Source: Paramecium sonneborni (taxonomy: Eukaryota > Ciliophora > Oligohymenophorea > Peniculida > Parameciidae). From it: a DNA stretch of 64,000 bases. This document shows, in pieces, positions 38,452 through 49,467 of the stretch (within the stretch, counting starts at the first letter, position 1; each line of letters starts with the position of its first letter). Where the stretch lies: contig CAJJDN010000029.1 in assembly GCA_905182985.1 (NCBI GenBank), positions 126,662 to 190,661 on the forward strand, given 5' to 3'. The notes below the pieces were generated by a model. It did not search any database and was not told the DNA's origin. It was given only the letters and a program-made list of their open reading frames with translations. The position numbers were made by a program, and so were the translations under genes.

Positions 38452-40956
38452 TCATTAATATTTCTATAGTATTTACAAGAGATCTTATTCACTTACTGGT
38501 TTAGTTAAATAATCAATCATGCCAGCTTCAAGGCATCTTTACTTCTCTTATAAATCTGAATATCCACTACATCCAACTATCAATTATTTCGGATAGGTAT
38601 TTAAGATTTATTTTGTTGTTTATATTCCATTCATACCTGGCATCTCTACATCCATAAATACTATTTTATATCCTTAACAAATTTTACTACATTTCTTTTC
38701 CTAAATTCTGATCAAAGAATCCTTACCAGAAAGAACATATTCTACATCAAATTATTGTATCTATAAAACCTACTTATTTTATAATCCCATTAATATCTTT
38801 CGAAATGCATAACCATTAAAACAATCATCATCTACTATTAAATAATGACAACATTATTAAATTGTTTCCAACAGTATCTTCTAACAATCTTGATTAAAAG
38901 TAGTCACTTCATCAACTTCTTGATATTAAGGTGTAATCTATGGAATCTTAAAACTAGGAACTTTTTATTTGTTTGTTGGAACTTCCATCATTATATCAAA
39001 ATAAAAAAAAGAAAAATGATTCTTTTAATCTTTCTTAGATTCAATATTCAATCCTGAACAACCAATATTTTATGCAATTTAATTACTTATAACTAAACCT
39101 AAACCTACTCCTTATTCATTTAGTTTCTTACTCTCCTCAGAATTTATTTTTGAAAATGCTTTAAATAAAACCTATTATTCCTCTTCACTTATTCCAATAC
39201 CATCATCTCTTACTCCTATCCTTAATATTTAATTTGCTTGTAATTCTACTATCACTTGTATTCTAGTACAAGTAAATTTGAATGCATTACTTAATAAATT
39301 TACTATTATCTATTTTATTCTATTTTTATCAGATATTATAAATTTAGGTAGAGATACTTAATAATCACAATATAATTGTAAATCTTTTATTTTTGCTTTC
39401 AATGCAAACATTTTTATAGATTCTCCTATTAATTTCTCTAAATTAAATGGTACTTTTTGAATTTTAAACTTTCCATTTTTAATCTAAGCTAAATCTAACA
39501 AATCATTAGATAAATTCAACATATATTTTGAATTATCTAATGCTGCTTATAAATCTTCACTTATTTCTGCATTTCTTTGTATTACTTTTTATTATAAAGC
39601 ACATTCAATCATTTATATTATGCATCCTAATGGTTATCTATATTCATGACTCACAAATGAAAGCATTTTAGATTTTTAAATATCATAATCCTTCAAATAT
39701 CGAATCTTTTAACGATGAGTCACATCTCTACAAATTATTAATATATTTTTCTCTTTCGTTAAAGTCAATTTGAATTCCATCAACTTATCAGTATCTTATC
39801 TTGAATAAGCTAAATTCTAAGATAATTTTATTGGTTTTTAATTATCTAATTAATTAAAATCTATATGAGTATTCACTGTAATCGAATCTTATCTTCTTGT
39901 TTTTAATATTTTTTCTAATAATTCTTTCATGCTAACAGTTTAATTTCTCTCATACAATTAAATATCAGCCAATGGCTACTTCAATGAACAAAACATTAAA
40001 TCTCTTACTGGAAACAACGATTTACTTAATTTTGAATTTGAAAGATTTCCAAGTTTTTACTGGACAGAATCTCTCCTTGAATTAAAATCTTCAGCAAAAT
40101 CTTAATTTTATACATGTAAAGATTATAAGTTTTCCAAGATAAATAAGATGTCTATCTCTTATTCTTTTCCAAAAAGAATTCTTGTAGCATTATTCATGTA
40201 TGATATTTTATAAATGTGATTTTATTCATCTAAAACATTTAATACTATCAAGCCTTCTGAAAAATATTCTAAAGAATTATAAATTATCTCTGGATTGATA
40301 TATTGTTATTAAATGTTACTAAAATCATCATACCCTCTATGATACCCTTCTTTTGACATATCTTATGAAGGTTGAGAAACTATTGAGAATGCTCTTTTAG
40401 CTACTCCATCTAACTTATTTACTGTACCAGTATCAACAGGTTAAGTAGTTATTTATTAAATTCTTTATCTTTTATTCTCCTGAAAAATTGCATTATCAAT
40501 GATTGACATTAACAAACAGAGAATTAATTATGGAGATTCAACACTGAAATTCGTTTGAAAGTGAGTATACACTTGTTAAAATATACTCACTATTAAAATA
40601 GTACCATAGTATAGAGTACGAGGATTTATTAAATAATATTTTTATGGCCCTATTTATTTAAATAGCTCCTTTGAGATGTGCTGACTCCAGATTAATTATG
40701 CATATGTTGCGACATTGAGATTCGCAAAATTCAAAATAATCAAACAAATCACATCTATCTAAATACATAGTATAGTTCCGATCACCTTAATCTATAAATT
40801 TGTATATCGCAATATAAACATAGTTATTTAAATTATGCTTGTAATTATCATGCAAATCAGATTACTAGCTTCATTTTCTATCGTATAGAAATAAATTGAA
40901 TAACAAAAGGCTATGCAATGCAATATTTAACTTCTTAAGAATTATCTGTCTTTCAT
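38452..40956 (-). CDS. Hybrid histidine kinase with response-regulator domain
   Basis: Intronless frame of exactly 835 codons (834 aa), unusual here. The first ~150 residues contain several membrane spans. A PAS-like linker region follows (YNSLEYFSEGLIVLNVLD). The dimerisation domain has the phospho-acceptor His at about residue 435 in SHEYRQPLG. The ATPase domain shows N-box NRIKQIIVNLLSNAFKFT, G1 DDGIGI, and G2 GVGLGL. The C-terminal receiver domain has the acidic pair in YLIVDDDCFN, the phospho-Asp at about 767 in VFMDVEMPGMNG, and the Lys in LTKP near 819. All catalytic residues are present. No separate downstream output domain is present, so a phosphotransfer partner or direct output is needed. 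It is a membrane sensor for an unknown signal, 37 bp from the convergent NDUFA9 stop. Confidence 0.92.
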
Positions 40957-41451
40957 TAAATATATTCCCTAAATTACTAATCAATAAATTATTAATATTA
41001 AAACCTAAACATTTTTCAAATATTAATTATTTCAATTTTTTTATTCCTTATACATTACTTTTAAATCATCAATAACAATTGATCATTAGCTATCTCTAAA
41101 TTAGATTTTATTAGTTCTCTAACTTAAGATATATTTATAAAAGATCTACTAATTAAATAATAATTATAAATTATAATAGTAGTCAAATTTAGGAATTATT
41201 TGAAATTGGTAATAATTTCTCTTTAAAAGATCCAATGGTTACTACTTTTTATGTTATGTTTAAGTATTAATGAACATATTATTCATTCAAAGAATTAAAA
41301 TTATCTGATTTTGCATTGCTCATATAGAGTAGAAAAATTTTTTATTATGAAAAAAAATTCACAATAAATAAAATTAAATTTTTTTGTAATATTCTTTTAA
41401 ATTTAAAGATAGTAAAAAATATTCTTCTTACTTAGTTGATATAATTATAAA
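40957..41451. other. Intergenic region upstream of the histidine kinase gene
   Basis: About 495 bp of AT-rich sequence between the histidine kinase start and the coiled-coil gene stop, both on the minus strand. No coding signal was seen. It should contain the kinase promoter; no motif was recognised. Confidence 0.45.
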
Positions 41452-43403
41452 TCAATTCCAATTAGAATCTGAATGCTGATTTGGAATGAAATCAAACTTT
41501 TTTTGTGATCCTGATAATAGAAAATTTGAATTTGAGTTTGTTTTGAAAAGCTAAAATAATAATAAAATTTGATTACATCCATCTCTTTTTTATAAAGCTC
41601 ATTTTATTATCTAAATTATTCAATTTAATCGTTTTACAATTCTAATGTTTGTAAATGATGATTAATTTCATTATTTTATGTTTTAACTAATTAATTTAAT
41701 CTATCAATTTCGCCTTATAAAACAATAATTCTATTTTCTAATCCAAGTTTTGTTTAAGTTAATTAAGAACAAGCCAATTATAATTGTTCTCTATCTTTTT
41801 TGATTAGATTTAATTCATCAGTTAATTATTCAATTTTTTAATCAATAACTTCTTTATTTTCGATTTCTAACCTATTTCTATTCATATTTAATGTATCAAT
41901 ATCTCTTTCACTATTTTATAGAATATTTTAATTACAATAAAGATCTGAAGGAATTCATTTATTAAGTCATTGTAGCCATATTTTTTTTATAGTCTATTTA
42001 AACTTTATTAATTTCTTCATCTTTCACTCTTACTAAATCATTTAATCTATTAATTTCTGCTTATTATCTATATTCATTCCTTCTAAGATCATTAATAGAA
42101 TTTTCTAATCTCATTGATTTATTTCGTAATTCATCTAATTCAATAAGTTAAGATGTATACTGATGTTTAAATCTATCAGATTCCTATAACTGATTTTCAA
42201 ATTATTGATTCTATATATTATTTTATTATTTGTACTCTCTATCTAATGATTTCAATTTATATTTCATGATCTTTCAATTTGAGTACATTTTACTCAATTT
42301 CAGTATTTCTTCTTTTTAAATCATCAATCTCTCTTTACCTACATTCTAATTATTCTTTAAGTCTTTTAATTTCACTATCTAATCCTTGGGATGAGATTTA
42401 TTAATAATGGAATTCTAGATAATTAATTTTCTATTAAAGAGAATCATTTTCTTATTATTTCATTATATTTTATTATTAAAGTCTTTCAATTTCTTTATTC
42501 TAATGTAAATTAGTTAATTCTAATTCATTAATTCGTTTTGTATGATTCATTTGATTAAGTTCTTCTTTATGATATTTTTATCTCCACACTTCAGCTTCTT
42601 TAATAGCATTATCTAATTCTTCTTATAATTTCATTATCTAATCATCAAATTACTTGCTTCTTAATTCAGAACTATTGAATAATTAAGAACTTTACTTTTA
42701 TTTGATTTATGAGAAATGCTAATTATATATTCTATCATATTCACTTTTTTATTTATCTATTTATTATTGTGATTATGATTCAAGAATTTAAAACTTCTAT
42801 TTTAATTATTCATATTCATTGAATAATTGATTATATTTAGCATCCTTCTCACCATAATTTAATTATTATTGTTAAATCTTTTACATTTACTATTCATATT
42901 ATTTGAGTCTTAGGTTTAATTCCTATATATCATTATGAATAATAAATTATTACATTTTTATCCAATTCTGCCTACTAAGATTGATTGAAATAATAATCAC
43001 ATTATTCTTTAAGCAATCTTAAGTTTGGATCATTAACTGATTTGAGTCTCTCTATTTCTAATTATTGTTATCTAATTTTTTCATTGAGCTGTTAAAATTT
43101 ATCAATTTTTTAATCTTACTCAATTTTCTGTCTACAAATAAAAGATTCCTATTCCACTTATCTAATTTTCCTTTGCAAATCTTGATCATATTGCAATTAT
43201 TAAGGAGCTTGAAAAGTTGGTACTGATGTATAATGATTTAAAGGCACTTCAACTACTTCATAAATTTTAGGTTTAAGAACAGTTTTCATTCCAAGAGATG
43301 GTTGAATATTTCCCATTATTTAAAATTTTGATACTGGAGATACTGACTTATTTGGATGACCTTATATTATCTAATGTCTTATTGGACTTGTATTATTATA
43401 CAT
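41452..43403 (-). CDS. Coiled-coil protein (about 600-625 aa)
   Basis: From ATG 43403 (MYNNTSPIRHQIIQGHPNK) to TGA 41452-41454. Introns at complement 42923-42953 and 41551-41576 are supported; others may exist. A Ser/Pro/Thr-containing N-terminal ~90 residues (SVSPVSKFQ, VEVPLNHYTSVPTFQAP) is followed by about 450 residues of heptad coiled coil rich in Leu, Glu, Asn, Gln and Lys, for example NEKIRQQQLEIERLKSVNDP. The C-terminal tail is Ser/Asn/Gln-rich (KTNSNSNFLLSGSQKKF). No enzyme motif is visible. The start codon is 7 bp from the divergent GPCR start, so the first exon, or the real start (the next Met, 28 codons on), deserves checking. Confidence 0.7.
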
Positions 43404-43410
43404 TATTTTA

Positions 43411-44465
43411 ATGATAATATTATTTTATGTATGCATTTCTCTATCTATCGCAGGATCAGCACTTATGTTAACTCATTTATTCTTTTTTGATAACCTTAAA
43501 GTATTTGCATAACGAATCGTTGCCTGTCTCTCTATATCAGATTGCATTTATGCTTTCGGATTACTTTTATATGTAGAACCATCATTTGAAGGTTACGATG
43601 TTACAAGGTTTTATTAATCAAAACTATATAGATGTATAATTCAAGGAACCTTGACTTAATTTGCTACTATTTGTGCCTTTCTTTGGAGCACTTCAATCTC
43701 ATATTTTCTTTATATATCAATTACAAAAGGATAAAAGGAATTAATTTATTTTGAAAGATATGAAAAATTTATCTTTGCCATAGGTATCTCATACTTCATA
43801 ATAAAAAAGGTTTTGCTATTCCATTATTGATGGCAATAATCCCTTTATTTTTTTAATCATATGCTCCTACACCATAAAAAGTACCTGCCACTTGTTCCAT
43901 AAGTTCAAATGATTAAGAAAAATCAATCGAAATGAATAGAAGCTTAAGTTTATATCTGAATCTTACTTTATTTTATCTGCCCCTATTATCCTCAGTATTA
44001 ATATCTGTCTATTTCATTTTGAGAACATATTTTAAGACAAAAAGAATAAAGAGTTCATACGAATTATTGAATAAATAAATAAACATTCAATAAAAATTTG
44101 CACGTAATTTAATACTCTATCCATTGGCATTATTTATTTGTTGGTTACCATCTCAAATAATTTTTTTAATTTTTGTATTCAAAAATAATTGGATTGAGTA
44201 AATATAATAAGATTACTTTGTGTCATAAACTGGGCCCTATTATTACATCAGAATTGCATAATATGGAATCAGTTTTTTGTAAGGATTCTTTAACAGTCTG
44301 GTGTATTGGTTTAATAGTTATTAGATGAGAAAAAGATTAGATTCATTAGAAAGGGAGAATTTAAATTACCAAAAAACCAGAACCTTTTTTTCAAATAATA
44401 ATGATTAAAGTGAAAGGAAAAGTAGCTAACTATCTAATAGTTTCGAAAATCTTTAAGATATTTGA
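43411..44465 (+). CDS. Seven-TM cAMP-receptor-like GPCR
   Basis: Predicted 334-aa receptor with seven spans, rebuilt with introns 43608-43631 and 43784-43809 (exactly 335 codons). TM1 MIILFYVCISLSIAGSALML; TM2 after FAQRIVACLSISDCIYAFGL; TM3 begins with the conserved Cys in CIIQGTLTQFATICAFLWS; TM4 FAIGFAIPLLMAIIPLFF; a second extracellular-loop Cys in VPATCSISS, ready for the usual disulphide; TM5 LFYLPLLSSVLISVYFIL; TM6 NLILYPLALFICWLPSQIIF; TM7 QYGISFLQGFFNSLVYWF. A Ser/Asn-rich cytosolic tail follows. The pattern fits the Dictyostelium cAR/Crl (class E) type. Paramecium swims and steers by cAMP and ion signals, so a chemosensory role is likely; the ligand and G protein are unknown. The PDE gene begins 34 bp downstream. 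Confidence 0.88.
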
Positions 44466-44499
44466 TAATTTTTATTTTTATTTTTATTTTTGATTCAAT

Positions 44500-45973
44500 A
44501 TGTAAACAAATCAATCGGCCATTGAATATTTGGATTTTATAGGAGAAAAACTTAAATTTCTTGAAGATTACTATTTAAAAAGTGCAGACGAGACTGACAG
44601 TTAAATCATACAGAAATTTATTAAAGTCTACAAATATATTGATGAGGGATATAAAGTAATATATATAGCTTAATTTCAAGAGCTCCTATATAACTGAAGA
44701 AGATTTATTTAAAAATTATGGCTTCTTTTACCAGACTATAAAGAAATTTACAAGAAAATTGGAAAACAAAATATATTATGATAAGACAGATTATGAAGCT
44801 ACACTTGAAAAATTCGAAAGATACTAAATTAAACTAATTCCTATTTATAAAGAACTAATTCTTGATGCTTAAAAACTTTAAAGAATGGATTTAGATACTT
44901 TGCTTGATTCTAATATGGTACATCACATTTACACAAAAAAAGAATTAGGGCAATTTTCACTTTAACTATTTGATTTTCTAAATTTAGATACAATAACAGT
45001 ACCTAAAAATGTTCTTAGTGAATTGATAACAGAAATTGTTATGAATTATAATGTTGTACCATATCATAATTTCACTCACGCATTCTAATTATCACAATTA
45101 TTGTTTTCTTGTTACATGAAATCCGATTTAAAAAAATTTTGTAATCAATTAGAAATATTTTCTGCTATATTAGCTGGATTAGGACATGATCTTAATCATA
45201 GTAAATATATATAAATTTAATTTTTTAGAGGGTGTCAATAATTTGTACAAAATTAAAAAATCTAAGAAATTTAATATTTTAACTTCAGAAATAGCAGTAT
45301 TAGAAAACATGCATTGCGCAACTTTTTTCAATATCATTTAATAGAATAGATAACATGACTTTTTTTAATATATGTCTAATGACGAAGAAAGAAATTTAGC
45401 CAAAAGATTAATAATAACATCTATACTAGCAACTGATATGGTTATCATATATATAATTATAAATTAGAGTAAACATAATAAATTGCAGGCAAAGTTTTAG
45501 AAAAGAGTAGAGTGTACAAAATAATTTGAGCAAGGAGAAAAAAGTGAACTTATTGATTTATAAAGATTCTCAAATGAAAGACTTGAGGATAGAATATTCA
45601 TTTTAAATATTATGGTACATGCTTGTGATATATCTAATCCAACTATGAGATTTAATAACTATATGAATTGGTCATATTTATTAACATAAGAATTTAATGA
45701 TTAAGTAAAAAATTAACAATTATCTATCTAGACAATCAAAGAAACTAAAGTTGGAGTTGATGTTACAGGATTTCTAATTTATAAGGATAAACCTACTTAT
45801 TATGGAGGCTAAATATTTTTCTCGAGTAATTTATTTATTATATTAAATTATTAGAAACCTTTGTTTTTCCTTTATGGCTTTAAATTGGAGAAATGTACCC
45901 AGATTTAAAATATTTATCAGAAGAAATAAATAAAAATTTAGAAATTTTATAATAAAAACTTAAATAATAATGA
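44500..45973 (+). CDS. Class I 3',5'-cyclic-nucleotide phosphodiesterase
   Basis: The 454-aa product hydrolyses cAMP and/or cGMP. Introns 44656-44680, 45201-45228, 45441-45467 and 45826-45854 yield exactly 455 codons. Metal-binding and catalytic motifs: PYHNFTHAFQ at about residue 180, GLGHDLNHKGVNN at about 220 (canonical HDxxHxG), LENMHC, and MVHACDISNPT at about 346 (canonical D of the second metal site). The ~150-residue N-terminal region is helical without GAF or membrane segments, so the enzyme is probably soluble. The family's glutamine-switch end is present (PLWLQIGEMYP). Directly downstream of a GPCR gene on the same strand, it could shape the receptor's cyclic-nucleotide signal; this link is inference. 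Confidence 0.93.
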
Positions 45974-46022
45974 TTTTTATTCTTAATAAAATTCTTTCTC
46001 TTTTATTAATCCAATTTAAAAG

Positions 46023-46869
46023 ATGAATTTTAAATTGCACAATTCTTTCTCTGAATTACTATATAAATATAATAAAGTAATCTAATAAATAGCAAACATA
46101 TTGCCAAACTCATCCCTTAACTAAAGAAAGAATTGGATTTTTAAATCTGAAATTAAAAATTACTTTAGAAAGTGATTAAAAATATGAAAATATATGCTTA
46201 AATAATAAAAGTCAGAATTTTGTGATTAAAAAAATATTGATGTTGGTTAAAATCATTTTGATTCATTTAGACAATAATATGGAAGAAGAAGAATTTGCGA
46301 TAAAATTTTCTTCTAGAAAAAATGCTTTAATAGAAAAAATAAAAAAGTAGATTGCTTTTGCATGAGTTAAATAGATTTGATAATTATACCAATTACACTA
46401 AATTAAATTCTCCAGCTATAAGTATTACTAATTTTAAATTCACTTAGAACATGAAGATGAAAATTTTTTTTTAAAAATTATCATTTGATAAATTAATACC
46501 TTGGTTTTGAGTTTTTGCAAAATCTCCTGTTCAAGCTATTATTACAATATAATTATTCTAACTAAATTAATAGCTGTTAATAAGAATTAATTAGCTCTGA
46601 AATTAAAGAGTTAAAGGAGAAATCTGTTTATGTTAATATAAATTTAAGACTATAAGGATAATAAAAAATTATTACGCATTATAGACGAGTATTCATATTC
46701 ATAGAAAGCAAATTTGTTAGATTTATCAGATGTATAAAAGTATTAGATATTAGGCATTTAAATTAATATTTTAAAGTGTTAAGTTGTTATTGAATTAATG
46801 GCAAAAATGCCTATTACTATGAATTATGAGCTATTCTTTCAGAATAAACTAATTATTTAAGTAGACTGA
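46023..46869 (+). CDS. Unknown gene, intron model tentative
   Basis: Protein-like segments run from ATG 46023 (MNFKLHNSFSELLYKYNK) to TGA 46867-46869 on the plus strand: LTKERIGFLNLKLKITLE, NNMEEEEFAIKFSSRKNALI, FDNYTNYTKLNSPAISITNF and the convincing end KANLLDLSDVQKYQILGIQI...MAKMPITMNYELFF. Joining them needs introns near 46344-46371 (28 nt) and 46502-46535 (34 nt). It also needs an unusually short one at 46077-46092 (16 nt), or else a frameshift there. No domain is recognised; it is mostly helical and Lys/Asn-rich. It sits 49 bp after the PDE gene and 28 bp before a convergent gene. Gene existence is likelier than the exact structure. Confidence 0.4.
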
Positions 46870-46897
46870 ATAAATTTCATTATTTAGTATTAATTAA

Positions 46898-47671
46898 TCA
46901 AATTCTTTTTTGTATGATAATATTTATTTAGTATAATATATATTTAGTTTTAAGGACCGAATTTAATGTTTTATTAATTATAATAAATTCATAAGTGGAA
47001 ACATTATATAAATTTAATGAACTCAAATTTTAAGCAGGGTTTTCTTAATGATGGCTTTATGCTTCAAATGGCTTGTCTTCTGCTGAATTTTAGAATTATA
47101 AATGTAAGAGACTGACTCTTTTTTAAGGAAAATAAATCTTAAGAATATTTTATATTTTATACCCTAAAGTTCGAAAAGTTTTCAAGAATTCATCATTTCT
47201 GGTAAATTATAATATATGAGCAAGATTACAAAGTTTATTTTTAACAGTATGCATTAATTCAAGAAATGATTATCCTTTTTTTTCTCCTAACAATTTATAA
47301 ATTATGAATTGCTGTCTTATTGCATAAGCAACTAAGGCTTTAGTGAAATTTTTATGTAAATTAGTCGAGTCCAATATATCCTTCAGTTTCGCATCTCTTT
47401 AAACTTTTTTTTTCTCAATTACTATTTCTTTTTTTTATTTTGTTTCTTTTTTTATGTTTTTAATCTTATCTTTATTTCCAGCTTCTAATTCATCAGTATC
47501 ATAGTTAGCTTATTAAATATTTGATGGCATATTATTATTTATTGAGCTTTATGCATGTTCTACTTGAGTTTCTTGTTGTTTAGAAGGTTCAATTGGTAAA
47601 TAATAGACGGGATATACTACTTAGGGTTAATAGAAAGGAAAGTAGTAGTAGGGTTGTTAAGAATATATCAT
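46898..47671 (-). pseudogene. Unknown gene with a frame break in a poly-A run
   Basis: From ATG 47671 the chain begins with a Tyr/Pro/Gln head (MIYSQQPYYYFPFYQP), then a Lys-rich helix (KDKIKNIKKETKQKKEIVIE) and LKDILDSTNLHKNFTKALV. After LLGEKK, near 47305, the frame changes by one base at an A7 run. The downstream frame is clearly coding (LMHTVKNKLCNLAHILQFTR, DEFLKTFRTLGYKIQNILK), to TGA 46898-46900. One extra A in the run would restore the frame. It is either a sequencing/assembly indel in a homopolymer or a genuine recent frameshift. Apart from this the gene looks intact, so the error explanation is quite possible. Function unknown. Confidence 0.5.
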
Positions 47672-48024
47672 ATTTTTGGATAATATTAACATATATGCTT
47701 AAGTAGTATGATTTCAATGGTATTTTTATGATGGACTTTGCGTTATTTTTTATAATCAAAATATATTATCAAAAAATTAAAAAATATTACTACTTGATAA
47801 TTTTATTTTAAATAATAAACGTAAAAAACATTTATTAAATGATAGTTATTTCAAAACATAATGAGAAATTAAAATATTGAATTTTTTAAAGAAGTATTAT
47901 AATTGATTTTCTTAATATAAAACCAAAGTTAAATCAAAAATTAGGATTGATAATAAACTAATAATTTTTATGTAATTTTGACAATGTAAAAAAAATTATG
48001 ATAATTGATAAATTCAATTAATTT
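47672..48024. other. Intergenic region
   Basis: About 350 bp of AT-rich sequence between two minus-strand genes. No coding or structural signal was recognised; it should hold the promoter of the gene at 46898-47671. Confidence 0.45.
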
Positions 48025-49387
48025 TCATTCAGCAACTTCATTGGCTTATTCTCCTTCCTTTACTCCTTCTGCTTAACGAGCTTCTTCAGCTAATTTTGCT
48101 TCTTCAGCTAATCTTGCTTCTTCTGCTAATCTAGCTTCTTCTCTTGCTTACTCTTCTTCTATTCTTTTTCTTTCTTCTTCATCTCTTCTTTCCTATAATA
48201 CTCTAGCAGCTTCATCATAATCTTCTTTAGTTATATCTACTTTATTAATTCTTACAAGATGGAAATAAAACATTAAAATTTCTTATTTAAAATTATCAGC
48301 TCCCATTTCATCTACTATAGGATTAGCCAATAAATTTATTGTTGTTATAGTTCTAATTTTAGCTATTTTTTTAAAATCATCAAATTTAGACAATTAATTT
48401 TCTCTTAGATTAAGATAATATAATTATGGAAACTAAATAACAGGAGTTTTTATTTTAGTAATCTTATTTGCTCTTACATTTAATTTTAATAGCAAAGGTA
48501 GATTATTTAATGATCTAAAATCTTTGAGTTCATTCCCCTATAAATATAGTTCCTATAATAATAAATAAATAATAAATCTACTTTTAATAATGGCATATTT
48601 GCTAATCCATCAGTAGTTTTCAGTTTATTTTTACCTAATTCTAATATTTCAAGATTTAAATGTCCTTCAAATTCAGTTGCTGTAGTAATTTCATTTTCTA
48701 TTAAATTTAATCTTCTCAACCTTTTCAATTAAACAGTAACAAGTGATTTAATCTTGTTTGTTGAGAGATTTAAATATTGTAAATAGGGAAATGCTTCAGG
48801 ATCTTAAAAATATGAAAGAGTATTAATTTCATTTTTGGAAGCATTTAATGAAACCAAATATCTAAAAAGATTTAAAATAATATATACTTTAATGGTAAGA
48901 GATTCGTAATATCTACAATTCTATTTTATGAGATATCGATATATCTTAGATTCAAATGATTAATTTAAAATATCCTATCTATGTCTTTTTCTGCAAGTGT
49001 TAATTTAACATATGCATAAACAGTTTAAGTTTTACTTAATCCTGAAATTCCTTATAAAACTAATTCATTAAATTTAGCAGTGTCTTCTTTTAATTTAGCT
49101 TCATATTCTTCTCTAGCAATCCTTTCTTATTCTGCTTTTTCTTCTCTTTCTTTTCTTTCTTACTCTTCTCTTTCCTCCCTTTCTTTTCTTTCTTATTCTT
49201 CTCTTTCTAATCGTAACCGTCTAGTTTCCTCATCTTCTTCAGGAGGCTTTTCAGGTTCCTCTTCTTAAGGTTATTCTACTTATTCAGGATCATTCATTTA
49301 TTCTTCATTTTATTCTTGTAAAGGCTCTTAATTATTTTCTTATTCTTAATTTTCATCATTTGCTTATTCAATTTACTCTTCACTCAT
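48025..49387 (-). CDS. LRRC23-like leucine-rich-repeat radial spoke protein
   Basis: The 435-aa model (ATG 49387, introns at complement 48862-48887 and 48553-48581, exactly 436 codons) has three parts: an acidic Glu/Gln/Arg coiled head of ~130 residues, a leucine-rich-repeat core, and a Glu/Ala/Arg tail with repeated LAEEAR units. The segment opening the LRR core, ISGLSKTQTVYAYVKLTLAE, then RYIDISQNRIVDITNLLPL, closely follows animal LRRC23 (GLSLLCKTGNGLAHAYVKL, RYVDISENHLTDLSPL). Later repeats include LKRLRRLNLIENEITTA and LEILELGKNKLKTTDGLANM. LRRC23 is a component of radial spoke 3 in motile cilia, so this protein is likely axonemal, as expected in a ciliate. Confidence 0.85.
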
Positions 49388-49467
49388 ATAAATAATTAAT
49401 TATTCAATTATAATAATTTAAAGTAATATAATAAGATATCTAAATATATATTTTAATTAAATCCTCA

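Noticed and set aside
43641..43799. Minus-strand frame starting MKYEIPMAKINFS, considered as the N-terminus of the coiled-coil gene
   Set aside because: It could not be spliced in frame to the next block, and the plus strand gives a complete seven-TM GPCR across it.
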